Assembly (NCBI RefSeq): GCF_902459805.1 | Contig: NZ_CABPST010000004.1 | Coordinates: 62,001-126,000 of the forward strand | Source: Pandoraea bronchicola | GTDB lineage: Bacteria; Pseudomonadota; Gammaproteobacteria; Burkholderiales; Burkholderiaceae | Length of the DNA stretch: 64,000 nt | Direction of reading: 5' to 3' | Shown: positions 32,549-42,079 of the stretch, piece by piece | How positions within the stretch are numbered: the first letter of the stretch is position 1 | Layout of the letters: each line of letters starts with the position of its first letter | The notes under the pieces: generated by a model | Told to the model about the DNA's origin: nothing | The model's database searches: none | The model's input: the letters and a program-made list of their open reading frames with translations, nothing else | Made by a program: the position numbers and the translations under genes

Positions 32549-33643
32549 CTACGAACGCTCACGCACTTGCTCGCCGAGGAATCCCACGATCTCCTGTGCT
32601 GTCGCCCGGGCGCTGCGCGTCACACCGATCAGCGTCGCCGACGCGTATCCTGTCCACTCCCCATATCCGACAAGCCATAGCCGTGGCACATCGACAGCAC
32701 GTGTCCCTGACACGCGAATCCGTCCGTCGGCGTCCATGATCCGCAGCCCCTGCAAATGGGCCAGCGCCGGCCGAAAACCCGTACACCAGATGACGAGATC
32801 GACCGGCGAATGCGTGCCGTCCCGCCACACCACGCCGTCTTCCACGAACCGCTCGAACGGACGCACCGCATGCAAATCGCCGCGCTCACGCGCCGCACGC
32901 AAAGACGGCACCATCACGATATGCCCGAGTCCGTTATCCGGATACGGATCGGGCAAACCGCGCTGGGCGGCCTGCCAGCGCGCTGTGGCTCGCTCGAAGA
33001 GTACGCGGCCATCCACCTCGTCCGGCAAGTAGGACGGCGGCGTCAGCGTGACCCAGGTCGCCTCGCTCACGCCCGATACCTCGGCGTAAATCTGAGCCCC
33101 CGAATTCCCGCCGCCAACCACCAGCACTCGCTGCCCATGCAGATCGTCCGCGCCGCGATAGTCCGCCGAATGCATCTGGCGGCCCCGAAACGACGTCTGT
33201 CCCGCATATGCCGGTACATACGGCGAACGCCACGACCCCGTCGCGCTGATCACCGTGCGCGCCAGCCAGTCGCCGCAGTCGGTCTGCACCCTCAGACCGC
33301 CGCGCTGCTCGACGACGCCGGTCACCTTCACGGGACGCTGCACCGGCACCGCGTAGCGCGTCTCGTACGCACGCAGATACGTCACAACATCGTCGCGCGA
33401 CGGGAAGTGCCGCTCGCCTCCCGGCATGGGCCAACCCGGCAGCGAACTCCATTGCGCGGGAGAAAAAAGTTGCAGCGACGGCCACGCCGCCTGCCATGCG
33501 CCGCCGGCCGTGGCCTGATCGTCCAGAACGACATAGTCCACCTGCCAACGTCTCAGGAAATACGCCGTCGCCAGCGCCGATTGGCCGCCGCCGATGACCA
33601 GCGTGTCGACGCTTTGCAGCGATGCCGCGTCCTGCCCACTCAT
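32549..33643 (-). CDS. flavin-containing monooxygenase, ArsO/CzcO-like
   Basis: A 364-residue FAD/NADPH enzyme. The FAD-binding GGGQSAL is near residue 18, followed by [24 protein letters not shown], typical of this family. The second Rossmann GGGNSGAQI (about 178-186) binds [13 protein letters not shown] and [13 protein letters not shown] close the FAD site. It resembles ArsO-type monooxygenases of arsenic operons and CzcO-like proteins; no arsenic gene is nearby. Its start overlaps the stop of the AraC gene by four bases, so the two are an operon and the regulator probably controls it. Confidence 0.85.
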   Translation of the reverse strand: MSGQDAASLQSVDTLVIGGGQSALATAYFLRRWQVDYVVLDDQATAGGAWQAAWPSLQLFSPAQWSSLPGWPMPGGERHFPSRDDVVTYLRAYETRYAVPVQRPVKVTGVVEQRGGLRVQTDCGDWLARTVISATGSWRSPYVPAYAGQTSFRGRQMHSADYRGADDLHGQRVLVVGGGNSGAQIYAEVSGVSEATWVTLTPPSYLPDEVDGRVLFERATARWQAAQRGLPDPYPDNGLGHIVMVPSLRAARERGDLHAVRPFERFVEDGVVWRDGTHSPVDLVIWCTGFRPALAHLQGLRIMDADGRIRVSGTRAVDVPRLWLVGYGEWTGYASATLIGVTRSARATAQEIVGFLGEQVRERS

Positions 33644-34527
33644 GGCATCTCCTCCTCATGCAGATGCGCGAGCGGCCCCACCTGCCGAAAATAGCGCCCC
33701 GGCGACTCGCCGAACGCACGACGAAACATGGCGATGAAATTGCTGGGAGTCGAATACCCGAGCGAATCGGCAATCGTGCCGACGGGCTCTCCATTGGCCA
33801 GCCGCTCAAGCGCACTCACCAGTCGCGCCTGCTGCCGCCACTGGGTGAAGCCCATGCCGGTCTCGGCAACGAATAGCCGTCTGGCCGTGCGCGACGAAAC
33901 GCCCGCGCGCTGGGCCAGCGCCTCCAGCGACGCATGTCCGCCCAGGTCGTCAAGCACCGCGCGGGCCACCCGCAGCACGCGCGCATCGGTCGGCATCGGC
34001 AGGCCGAGCGGCTCCGCCGGTGCACGCTGGATCTCGTCGACCAGCACCTGCGAGAGGCGCATCTCTTCCTCCGTCAGCGCGTCACGCGACGCCCACGATA
34101 CGGCCCGCTTGACCAGCGCTGCCAACAACTCCGACACTCCGACCACGCAAGGCGCCGACGGCAACCCCGTTGCGGCACACGGTGCCACGAGCACCATCCA
34201 TCCGCTGACCACACCGGTGAGCGACACACAATGCGTCAAGCCCGGCGGAATCCACCCCGCCCGGTAAGGCGGCAATACCCACGCGCCAAACGGCGTATGA
34301 ACGTGCACCAGCCCCGAGTGGATGCAGAACAACTGACCGCGCAAATGCGAATGCCAGTCCAGCTCGCGCGTGCCGACCCGGAACAGGCTGCGATCATGAT
34401 CCCGTCCGCCAAACGCCCACACCGGCGGGCCGTCGAGCCGGTCATTCGGCCGGTACTTGGCGAACGGCGAATCGGAGAGTGACATCAAATGGGCATCAGG
34501 TTGGGAGTCCGGCGTATCGACGCTCAT
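33640..34527 (-). CDS. AraC-family transcriptional regulator
   Basis: A 295-residue protein. The N-terminal cupin-like sensor shows [22 protein letters not shown] and [19 protein letters not shown]. The C-terminal double helix-turn-helix shows [20 protein letters not shown] and [34 protein letters not shown]. Sensor type and length match AraC_N cupin regulators such as the YdeC group. It is divergent from the FAD monooxygenase at 34644 and coupled to the flavin monooxygenase downstream, and may control both. The ATG at 34527 is preferred over a TTG at 34560. Confidence 0.9.
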   Translation of the reverse strand: MSVDTPDSQPDAHLMSLSDSPFAKYRPNDRLDGPPVWAFGGRDHDRSLFRVGTRELDWHSHLRGQLFCIHSGLVHVHTPFGAWVLPPYRAGWIPPGLTHCVSLTGVVSGWMVLVAPCAATGLPSAPCVVGVSELLAALVKRAVSWASRDALTEEEMRLSQVLVDEIQRAPAEPLGLPMPTDARVLRVARAVLDDLGGHASLEALAQRAGVSSRTARRLFVAETGMGFTQWRQQARLVSALERLANGEPVGTIADSLGYSTPSNFIAMFRRAFGESPGRYFRQVGPLAHLHEEEMP

Positions 34528-34643
34528 CGCTTTGTCCGATTTACATTGTTTTATGACCAAACGATGTTATCAGGTCAGCAAACAGCGCGCAGACAATGAC
34601 CGAAGTGCCACTGCCGGCCGCCTGCGGGCGGCTCATCGAAATC

Positions 34644-35981
34644 ATGTCTGCCTTGCATGTCACCATCATCGGCGCGGGTCTGGGTGGCCTGTGCCTCGCT
34701 CAGGGGCTTCGCCGCGCGGGAATTCCGTTCGATGTCTACGAGCGCGACGACTCGCCCGCCGCCCGCTTCCAGGGTTATCGCCTGCGTATCGACGCCGATG
34801 GCCTCGACGCCCTCACCCAATGCCTGCCCGAGGGCCAGATCGAACGGGTACGCCAGCGCGCCGCCGTGGCGCGCACCGGCGGACGCTTCGTCACCCCGCA
34901 GCTCGACGACGCCGACGTTGTCCTGCCGCCGAGCTGGCACGATGCCCACACCGATGCCGCCATCGCCCGGCACCGTCGCCACCCCCCGTCAACCGCCGCT
35001 CGCCGGACGGCGCCACCCGACGGCATTCCCGGCGACCTCAGCCTGCATCGGCAGACGCTGCGCGAGATTCTGCTCGACGGCATTCTCGATCGAGTGCACT
35101 TCGGAAAGTCTTTCTCGCGCACAACAACCACGAAAGACGGCCGTCGCATCGCGCACTTCGAAGATGGGTCGTGCAGTGCGCCGGGACTCGTCGTCGCGGC
35201 CGATGGAAGTCACTCCCGCGTGCGCGAATACGTGCTGCCGGGCATGGCGCCACGCGATACCGGCAATGTCTGCTGCTACGGCCTGACGCCGCTATCCACC
35301 GCGCTGCTCGTGCTTATGGACCGTCACGGTGAAGCTACCATGATGGAAGGCAGCACCGTGGTATTCGCTAACGGCTTCGCCGTCGTGATCGAGGCCATGT
35401 TGTTTCGCCGGCAACCCGGCAACGAGGTCCCCTCGTCAACCCCCGTCGCGCCTGACCGGATGCCGCTCTCGCCGGTGTCCGATTACCTCTACTGGGCCTT
35501 CATCGGCCCGTCGCAAACGCTGCTTGGCCCCGCTCACGCGAACGGCGAGCAGCCCGATCCGGCCCCGCTCGCCCGCATCGAAGCCCTCACCGATGGCTGG
35601 CATCCACACCTGCACTCACTGTTTGCGCACGCAGCGCCCGACACCATCCGCACGATGCCCGTGCGCAGCACCACCAGCCCGCTCCCCTGGCAGGTCGACG
35701 GCGTCACCGGCCTGGGCGATGCCGTCCACACCATGAGTCCGGCTGGCGGGCTAGGCGCGAACACGGCACTTCGCGACGCAGCACAACTGGCCGAACATCT
35801 GCACGCCGTAGCGCAAGGACATCGCCCGTTGGCCCAGACCATCGCTGCCTACGAACGCGAGATGTGCGAGCGAGCGCGCGAAGCCGTGCGGCTGGCCGAC
35901 GCAGGTGCTGCGTTGCTCAACGCCCGCCGCGCCCCGCCGCACGCGCCCGCGCGACCCGCCGCCGACGCCGTCCGTTTATGA
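34644..35981 (+). CDS. FAD-dependent monooxygenase (PHBH fold)
   Basis: A 445-residue enzyme of the group A flavin monooxygenases. GAGLGGLCLAQGLRRAG binds FAD near the N-terminus. VVAADGSHSRVREY is the DG motif, and GLGDAVHTMSPAGGLGANTALRDA is the GD motif with flavin contacts. It would hydroxylate an aromatic or polyketide-type substrate. The ATG at 34644 places the Rossmann motif right at the N-terminus, as usual; the frame is open to 34596. It is divergent from the AraC gene. The stop lies four bases before a tandem 25-bp repeat, so the downstream NmrA-like gene has its own control. Confidence 0.85.
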   Translation: MSALHVTIIGAGLGGLCLAQGLRRAGIPFDVYERDDSPAARFQGYRLRIDADGLDALTQCLPEGQIERVRQRAAVARTGGRFVTPQLDDADVVLPPSWHDAHTDAAIARHRRHPPSTAARRTAPPDGIPGDLSLHRQTLREILLDGILDRVHFGKSFSRTTTTKDGRRIAHFEDGSCSAPGLVVAADGSHSRVREYVLPGMAPRDTGNVCCYGLTPLSTALLVLMDRHGEATMMEGSTVVFANGFAVVIEAMLFRRQPGNEVPSSTPVAPDRMPLSPVSDYLYWAFIGPSQTLLGPAHANGEQPDPAPLARIEALTDGWHPHLHSLFAHAAPDTIRTMPVRSTTSPLPWQVDGVTGLGDAVHTMSPAGGLGANTALRDAAQLAEHLHAVAQGHRPLAQTIAAYEREMCERAREAVRLADAGAALLNARRAPPHAPARPAADAVRL

Positions 35982-35985
35982 GACC

Positions 35986-36040
35986 GTAACGCTCCCGTGT
36001 TACTTTTACGGTAACGCTCCCGTGTTACTTTTACGGCAAC
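35986..36040. promoter_or_regulatory. tandem 25-bp repeats with internal dyads, candidate operator
   Basis: Two identical 25-bp units (35986-36010 and 36011-36035), each beginning GTAACGCTCCC, are followed by a partial third (GCAACGTTAC). Each unit contains GTAAC...GTTAC, and across the junction GTTAC-N7-GTAAC forms another dyad. The block ends about 24 bp before the start codon of the NmrA-like gene. Dyads of this GTTAC/GTAAC type resemble HxlR-family operators, which often control NmrA-like quinone-stress genes; that link is inference. Confidence 0.6.
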
Positions 36041-36063
36041 GTTACTGCGCGCGAGGAGTGACC

Positions 36064-36927
36064 ATGTACACCGTAATGGGCATCACGGGGCGAGTTGGCG
36101 GCGTAATCGGGCACGATCTGCTCAAGGCAGGCTTGCCGTTGCGAGCCATTGTTCAGGACCCCGTCAAATCCAGTCGATGGGCGACACTCGGCGGTGACAT
36201 CGCGGTCGCGGAAAACGGCGACGTCGACGCACTCACGAACGCGTTTCGCGGCAGCGAGGCGGTATTCGTCATGCTGCCGCCGAACGCCGACCCCGAGCCG
36301 GACTTCTCGCACGCGCGGCACCTGATCGACGCCATCCGGCAAGCACTGGCCGCGACAAGGCCGAAGCGCGTGGTGTGCCTCTCGAGCATCGGCGCAGATT
36401 GCGAATCTCCCAGCCTGCTCACGGCGCTGCACATGTTCGAGACGGCGATGGTGTCGCTCGCGTTGCCGGTGACGTTCCTGCGTCCTGCCTGGCTGATGGA
36501 GAACTTCGCATGGGACATCGCGCCGGCACGCGAGCGCGGCGAACTTCCGAGTTACCTGCAACCAGTGGATCGGGCGATTCCGATGGTCTCGACGAGCGAC
36601 GTTGGTCATTTTGCTGCCCGCGCCATGCAGGCGCATTTCACCGACGAGCGCGTCTGGGAAATCGAGGGCCCGGATCGCTACTCGCCCGACGACATCGCTG
36701 CGGCGCTCGCCCGCGCGCTGGTTCGCGACGTCCGTGCCGAGGCTGTGCCACGCGCGGGCTGGGACCCGCTGTTCCGGGCGCAGGGCATGCGCAATCCGCT
36801 GCCGCGCATTCAGATGCTGGATGGTTTCAACAGCGATGGCTTCCGGTTCCGCGAGGGTGGCCAACATACGCTGCGAGGCGAAGTCACGCTCGTTGAGGCG
36901 ATCGCCGCGCTGGTGCGGGAAACCTGA
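36064..36927 (+). CDS. NmrA-like NAD(P)-binding protein
   Basis: A 287-residue atypical short-chain reductase. The nucleotide motif GITGRVGGVIG is at the N-terminus, then AVFVMLPPNADP, RVVCLSSIGADC, and FLRPAWLMENFAWDI. It lacks the catalytic Tyr-x3-Lys, as NmrA and quinone-sensing (QOR2-type) members do. GAGGAG precedes the ATG. Expression is probably governed by the tandem 25-bp repeat block directly upstream. Likely role: sensing or reducing a quinone or redox signal. Confidence 0.85.
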   Translation: MYTVMGITGRVGGVIGHDLLKAGLPLRAIVQDPVKSSRWATLGGDIAVAENGDVDALTNAFRGSEAVFVMLPPNADPEPDFSHARHLIDAIRQALAATRPKRVVCLSSIGADCESPSLLTALHMFETAMVSLALPVTFLRPAWLMENFAWDIAPARERGELPSYLQPVDRAIPMVSTSDVGHFAARAMQAHFTDERVWEIEGPDRYSPDDIAAALARALVRDVRAEAVPRAGWDPLFRAQGMRNPLPRIQMLDGFNSDGFRFREGGQHTLRGEVTLVEAIAALVRET

Positions 36928-36956
36928 CTGGACTCGCAGGCGTCGTCCCGTTCACG

Positions 36957-37850
36957 TCATGGACGGCCGTCGCAAACCGGCGTCTGCGCGAGCAGATCGC
37001 GCCAACGCTGCGCCCAATCTCCGTCGTGGGTCACGCCGTTCACTACGCGAGTCTTCACGCACGTCCCGCCCGCGGCCGACGCAAAGCGGCGTGCGACCTC
37101 CGGCGGCACGACCGTATCCTGTGCACCGCTGAAATGAATCTGAGCAATGCCGGCAACCTGCCGCGCAACGTCGATGGGATTGCGCGACGCAGGCATCGGC
37201 GAGACCCGGTGCATTTGATTGACGTACTCGACGTCGAGATTGCCCGCCACGGTGCGCAGCGCCGCCACGTCATGTCGACGGGCCGCGACCAACACGGCGA
37301 TGGCTCCGCCACCGGAGTACCCGACAAGCTCGATGGGCTGTCCGGGCAAGCGCGCCGCCAATTGTCCGACCGCGCCATCCATCGCATTCACAACCTCAGG
37401 AGCGAAGCGCTTGCCGGTCCAGTATGCGACCTGACAGCGAGGATTGTCCGGCATCGGTGTGAACTGGCACGGTCGTGCCAGATAGGCAACATTGGCGGAC
37501 GAATCCGCGGCGGCGAGCGCCAGACCGGTCGCGGCGACTGGCGTCGGATCGAGCGACGGCTCCGTACGCGAGACCCACGCAAGACCGTCGCCTTCGATGT
37601 AAATGCGCAACGGCTTGTCTGCGCGAGTGATGCGCGAGAACGCCGTAAGGCGGAAGTCGCCTGCGACGAGCACTTCCCGTTGCAATCCGGCGGGTTTGGC
37701 GAGCGAGTCGGCGTGCGCGTCGCGATCCAGACTGGCGCAGCCGGAAACCAGCCACGCGAACCCCAGCACGCTCACGCAGAGCAGCCCGCGCAAGGATCCG
37801 GCCCGGCCTGCCCGGCCCTCGTTACCGGCGCGATCAGGCCGCGCCATCAT
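36957..37850 (-). CDS. lipoprotein alpha/beta hydrolase
   Basis: A 297-residue exported hydrolase. A long n-region precedes GLLCVSVLGFAWLVSGC, a signal peptide with lipobox (VSGC), so the enzyme is lipid-anchored. The nucleophile elbow GYSGGG, a later SGAQDTVVPP acid region and THDGDW with the His form an alpha/beta hydrolase triad. Two Cys pairs may form periplasmic disulfides. Its start overlaps the end of the TPR gene by 17 bases, so the two are translated from one message. Substrate is unknown. Confidence 0.8.
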   Translation of the reverse strand: MMARPDRAGNEGRAGRAGSLRGLLCVSVLGFAWLVSGCASLDRDAHADSLAKPAGLQREVLVAGDFRLTAFSRITRADKPLRIYIEGDGLAWVSRTEPSLDPTPVAATGLALAAADSSANVAYLARPCQFTPMPDNPRCQVAYWTGKRFAPEVVNAMDGAVGQLAARLPGQPIELVGYSGGGAIAVLVAARRHDVAALRTVAGNLDVEYVNQMHRVSPMPASRNPIDVARQVAGIAQIHFSGAQDTVVPPEVARRFASAAGGTCVKTRVVNGVTHDGDWAQRWRDLLAQTPVCDGRP

Positions 37851-39990
37851 GCCACTCAGCCACAAACTGCTTGAGGGCCTGCGCCATGCGCTCGACGACA
37901 GGCGCCCATTGCGCGCGGGCCTCCTGACGGAAAAGACGCATTCCCGGATACCACGGGGTATCGTCCCGATCGAGCAGCCAGCGCCAGTCGGGGACGAACG
38001 GCAGCAACACCCATACCGCGCGCCCCAAGCCTCCCGCCAAATGCACTGGCGATGAATCGACGGAGATCAGCAAATCGGCGAGATGCAGAATCGCCGCGGT
38101 GTCCTCGAAATCGCGAATCTCATCGCTCAACGACACCATCGACATGCCCTCGGGCGGCGTCTTCGCCTGCGCCGAAGCCGGCCCCTTCTGAATCGACAGG
38201 AACGTCGCCCCGCTCGCGCCCAGCGGCGCGAGTTGCTCAAGCGGCATGGACCGATTGCTGTCGTTGACGTGTTCCGGACGTCCGGCCCACACCACGGCCA
38301 CCCACGGCCTGGGAACGTCGGCCAGTCTCTCGCGCCAATGGGCAACGCGTTCGGGATCGGCTGTCAGATACGCCACGTCGCCGGGCAAATCGGCGAGCTT
38401 CAGGCCCATTGCCATCGGCAGGCTCATCAACTCGCAATGCTGATCGAAGGTCACGGGCAACGTCCCGCGAGCGACGATATCGTCGTCGCCCCACATGCGC
38501 TTCGCGATCGACAACGTCTCGTGATTCACCTCGAAAATCACGCGCGCCTGACTGCGCTCACGTGCCCAGCGCGCCATTCGCATGAACTGGAACGTGTCAC
38601 CGAAGCCTTGCTCGTCGTGAATGAGAAGCGTCTGGCCGGGAATCGGCTGACCGTCCCATCGCGGGCGTTGCACCTTGCGTTCGATGGACTGGGTATGTTC
38701 AAGGCTGTAGCGATACCGGTACTCGCGCCAGCCGCGCTCGAAGTCACCCAGCAAGAGCAACGCCTCGGCAAGGTCGAAGCGGTTCGACAGATCGCCCGGC
38801 ACCTGACGCGCCAGCATATCGAGCAGGTCTCGCCCCTCGCGGGCCTTGCCTTGCGCGCGCAAGACGATCCCGAGCAACCGCCACATGGACACGGGCGCGG
38901 CGCCGGCTGCCACGACTTCACGGAGCATCGCCTCTGCCCCCTCGTAGTCATGTGAATGCATGCGAGCCACGACCGCTTCGTGAATGGCAGCGAGATCCGG
39001 CGACACCGTCGGCACCGTCGGCACCGTCGCGGTCGCGCCCTCCGGCCCGGCGCGCTCGATGGCATCCTTGGCTGCGCCCGCTGTGTTGCGCGCTGCGACA
39101 TCCGCCTCGACGTCGGAAAGTGCCGCCCGCGCATCGGCGCTTTCGGGCTGAAGCGTGACGGCTTCGCGGGCATTCGCCAGCGCTTCGTCCAGTCGCCCGA
39201 CAAGACGCAGAAGCCGGGCACGCGCTACGAGCGTGGAAGGATGCTTCGGCGCAAACGCCGACATCACCTCGACGATCTGCAGCGCAGAAGCCACGTTGCC
39301 GCGCGCGAGTTCGACGTCGGCGAGGTTGCGGTAGGCGTCGACGAACTGCGGGGCCAACTCGATGGCGCGGCGCGCCAGCGTCTCCGCCTCGGCAAAGCGC
39401 CGCTGCGCACTCAGCAGCGACGCCAGATTGCTGTGGGCATCGGCGCGCTCGGGGTCGCGTTCGAGCGCGCGCCGGTAGTGCGTCTCGGCGACGTCCAGAC
39501 GCCCCAGCAGACGCGCCGTATTGCCGAGATTGTTCTGCGCATCAGCCGACGCCGGCAGCAGTTCGCTCACGCGTGTGAGGCATGCCATGCTCTGCTCGAG
39601 CTGACCAGTCTCCTGCAACACAATCCCGAGATTGTTCCATCCTGCGGCGAACGCCGGGTCCAGCTCAACGGCCCGACGGCCGGCCGCCAGCGCATCGTCG
39701 AGACGCCCGGACTGCCGGCACATCTCGGCCAGATCCGACCAGCACGACGCGGGCGCATTCGGTGACCGGCAGGCAACCCGAAGATGATCGATGGCCATGT
39801 CCGGCTTGCCATAAGCATGCGCCATGAGGCCCAGCAGATAATGCGCATCGGGATGTTCGGCAGACACTTCCAGCACGCGACGGCATAGCGCTTCCGCCTG
39901 CGGGGCTTGCCCCGCCTGCCAATGCGATTGGGCCAGCGCGATTGCCTGCGCGAAGGTCAGCGTCCCGGCGGAAGAAGAAGGGGAAGACAT
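37834..39990 (-). CDS. TPR protein with glycosyltransferase family 9/41-like C-terminus
   Basis: A 718-residue protein. About ten tetratricopeptide repeats (residues 10-420) show the usual AxxxxxLGxxxxxxGxxxxA spacing, e.g. AGWNNLGIVLQETGQLEQSM. The C-terminal domain has TLLIHDEQGFGDTFQFMRMARW, WAGRPEHVND and LLISVDSSPVHLAGGLGRAVWVLLPF, the pattern of heptosyltransferase-like (GT9) folds seen in TPR proteins of flagellin or pilin modification. It may transfer sugars to a surface protein or only bind it. The start MSSPSSS at 39990 is preferred to a GTG at 40017. Confidence 0.85.
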   Translation of the reverse strand: MSSPSSSAGTLTFAQAIALAQSHWQAGQAPQAEALCRRVLEVSAEHPDAHYLLGLMAHAYGKPDMAIDHLRVACRSPNAPASCWSDLAEMCRQSGRLDDALAAGRRAVELDPAFAAGWNNLGIVLQETGQLEQSMACLTRVSELLPASADAQNNLGNTARLLGRLDVAETHYRRALERDPERADAHSNLASLLSAQRRFAEAETLARRAIELAPQFVDAYRNLADVELARGNVASALQIVEVMSAFAPKHPSTLVARARLLRLVGRLDEALANAREAVTLQPESADARAALSDVEADVAARNTAGAAKDAIERAGPEGATATVPTVPTVSPDLAAIHEAVVARMHSHDYEGAEAMLREVVAAGAAPVSMWRLLGIVLRAQGKAREGRDLLDMLARQVPGDLSNRFDLAEALLLLGDFERGWREYRYRYSLEHTQSIERKVQRPRWDGQPIPGQTLLIHDEQGFGDTFQFMRMARWARERSQARVIFEVNHETLSIAKRMWGDDDIVARGTLPVTFDQHCELMSLPMAMGLKLADLPGDVAYLTADPERVAHWRERLADVPRPWVAVVWAGRPEHVNDSNRSMPLEQLAPLGASGATFLSIQKGPASAQAKTPPEGMSMVSLSDEIRDFEDTAAILHLADLLISVDSSPVHLAGGLGRAVWVLLPFVPDWRWLLDRDDTPWYPGMRLFRQEARAQWAPVVERMAQALKQFVAEWHDGAA

Positions 39991-40093
39991 CGGAAAGAAA
40001 TGGGGAGCAGTGGGCACTGCGCGATACTTTCACGGCGGTCGCAGCCATGTCAATGACTGCAACCGCCGGCCCTGCCTGAATGGCGTCAGCCGA

Positions 40094-40234
40094 TCAGAAG
40101 CGCTGCTGCACGCGCACGATACCCGTGTGCGACACGAAGCCCGAGCCAGCTTGCAGGTCGTAGCGAATCGAAGCGCTCAGATTGTTCGCCTTCATCAGCG
40201 TGAGACCCAGCGACATCTCGGCCAGATCCGACGC
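40094..40234 (-). pseudogene. C-terminal remnant of an autotransporter beta-barrel
   Basis: A 46-codon open stretch reads SDLAEMSLGLTLMKANN, then LSASIRYDLQAGSGFVSHTG and VRVQQRF followed by a stop. It ends in Phe and alternates polar and apolar residues as the last strands of an outer-membrane autotransporter do. An in-frame stop lies directly upstream (40235-40237), so only the tail of a once much longer gene survives next to the glutathione peroxidase gene. Confidence 0.6.
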
Positions 40235-40313
40235 TCATGACACACCGCCACGCCCAGCGCGCTTCACAGGCTTGCGCTACACTCGGCGAACCCATCAAAG
40301 ACAGGGAATTCCC

Positions 40314-40859
40314 ATGAGCACGAATATCGAAACCATCGCCGTCAATCGCAACGACGGCGCCGCTGCAACGCTGGGCGATTACGCCGGCAAAGTGCGTCTG
40401 GTCGTCAACGTTGCGTCGAAGTGTGGCCTCACGCCGCAGTACGAAGGGCTCGAGCGTCTGTACGAAGACAAGCGCGCCGCCGGTCTCGAAGTGCTGGCCT
40501 TTCCCGCAAACAACTTCAAGGGTCAGGAACCCGGCACCGACGCGGAAATCCTCGAATTCTGCACCACGCAATACAACGTCACGTTTCCGCTGTTCGCAAA
40601 GCTCTCGGCACTCGGCGACGACCGTCACCCGCTCTACACGGCACTTGTCGAAGCACAGCCCGAGGCCATCGGCGAAGGCCCGTTCCGCGAGCGTCTGAAA
40701 GGATTTGGCGTCGAGCGGGAGAACCCCGCCGATGTGCTGTGGAACTTTGAGAAGTTCCTGATTGGCCGCAACGGTCAGGTCGTGGCCCGGTTCTCGCCGG
40801 ACGTGAAGGCGGACGATCCGCGTCTCGTTGCCGCCATCGACGCCGAACTGGCAAAGTAA
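40314..40859 (+). CDS. glutathione peroxidase
   Basis: 181 residues. The peroxidatic Cys lies in NVASKCGLTPQYEGLERLY, the catalytic Gln in FPANNFKGQEPG, and the Trp/Asn in DVLWNFEKFLIG. The Cys form is usual in bacteria, where many members use thioredoxin rather than glutathione. It reduces hydrogen peroxide and organic peroxides in the cytoplasm. The start ATG has GGGAA upstream. It is a single gene, with an autotransporter remnant on one side and the catabolic operon end on the other. Confidence 0.95.
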   Translation: MSTNIETIAVNRNDGAAATLGDYAGKVRLVVNVASKCGLTPQYEGLERLYEDKRAAGLEVLAFPANNFKGQEPGTDAEILEFCTTQYNVTFPLFAKLSALGDDRHPLYTALVEAQPEAIGEGPFRERLKGFGVERENPADVLWNFEKFLIGRNGQVVARFSPDVKADDPRLVAAIDAELAK

Positions 40860-41073
40860 GCCGCCTCAAAGGGGCTCATCTTCCCCGGTGTCGCAGCGCC
40901 GGCAAGACGGTCGCCGGCGCGCAACGTGCCCCTCGGGCAACCACTCACCACCTGGGCAAGTCGCCGCCCGGGCCTCATGGTGCAACGTCACGCGCCGGTT
41001 TCCGCTTCTCGCGACAACTCGCGAAGCCGGACACGCCGATCCCCCCGGTTCGGCGCGCCCGCCATGACCCGGA

Positions 41074-42045
41074 TCAGCGCTTGGCTGTGTCGGTCATGAA
41101 CTTGCCGGTCGGCGCTTCGCCGCCCTTCTTCTGGCGACGTGTGTTGCCATCCAGCCCCCCGTCGACCGCCCATTCCGCAAACACCGTCGGCCCCGGCTCG
41201 AAGTCACGCGGCTGCCACTCCGGCGTGAGGATGTCCTCGTCGGCGTAGTACTCGATGAGTGCACCGCACGGATTCTTGAAGTACCAGAAGTACGCCGACG
41301 AAATCGGGTGACGGCCCGGCCCCAACTGCGTTTCCCACCCGCAACGGTCGATATGCATGCCGCCGCCGAACACCTCGTGAATATCGCGCACGGTGAACGC
41401 GACGTGGTTCAGCCCCCGTTTGCCGTTGGGCAACGCCAGCAGAAACAGATCGTGATGGCCGCCGTGGGGTGCACAGCGCATGAACGCACCCCGCGCGGGA
41501 TAGCGATCGGACAGCTCGAAGCCGAGCTTGTCTTCGTAGAACGCCTGCGTGGCCGCCAGCGCATTGGTGAAGAACACGACATGGCCGACTTCGATCGGCT
41601 GTGCGCGTTCGTACACCGGGCTCGGCGTATTGACACGCTGCGCCGGAATACCCCACGGGTTGGTCGGTGCACCCTGCACATCGACCGCACGCTTGGCCGT
41701 CACTTCCACCCGCATCGCCAGACCGTTCGGGTCGATGCAGCCGGTCGCGCCGTCCTTGAAGTAATAGCCAGGCTGGTCTGCAAGCCGGTCGGCGATCGCC
41801 GCCACCTCATCGGCAGTCGTCACCCCCCACGTGACCTCGCGCAAGGTCGGGCCGTCTTCCATCGCGGGCGGCAGCGAGGGGTCGTCGTGACGCACCGCCA
41901 GCACACGGCACCCGTTCAGCGTTTCGAAGCGTGCCCCATTGGCGTCAGCGGACACTTCGGTGAGTCCCCAATCGCCCAGAAAACGACGGCAGGTGTCGAG
42001 GTCGGTGACCCCGTAAGTAATTTGTTCGATGCCCAGAATCGTCAT
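41074..42045 (-). CDS. VOC-family extradiol dioxygenase-like protein
   Basis: A 323-residue two-module vicinal-oxygen-chelate protein. The C-terminal module carries the likely metal ligands H155 (VGHVVFF), H214 (LNHVAFTV) and E265 (LIEYYAD), the His-His-Glu set of type I extradiol dioxygenases such as 2,3-dihydroxybiphenyl dioxygenase. The N-terminal module lacks them, as normal. It is the last gene of the long operon and 35 bp after the reductase gene. Expected role: Fe(II)-dependent ring cleavage of a dihydroxylated aromatic formed by the Rieske enzyme. Substrate is unknown. Confidence 0.88.
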   Translation of the reverse strand: MTILGIEQITYGVTDLDTCRRFLGDWGLTEVSADANGARFETLNGCRVLAVRHDDPSLPPAMEDGPTLREVTWGVTTADEVAAIADRLADQPGYYFKDGATGCIDPNGLAMRVEVTAKRAVDVQGAPTNPWGIPAQRVNTPSPVYERAQPIEVGHVVFFTNALAATQAFYEDKLGFELSDRYPARGAFMRCAPHGGHHDLFLLALPNGKRGLNHVAFTVRDIHEVFGGGMHIDRCGWETQLGPGRHPISSAYFWYFKNPCGALIEYYADEDILTPEWQPRDFEPGPTVFAEWAVDGGLDGNTRRQKKGGEAPTGKFMTDTAKR

Positions 42046-42079
42046 GGCAGTCTCGGGTAAGGGTTCGGAGTTGGAGAGG

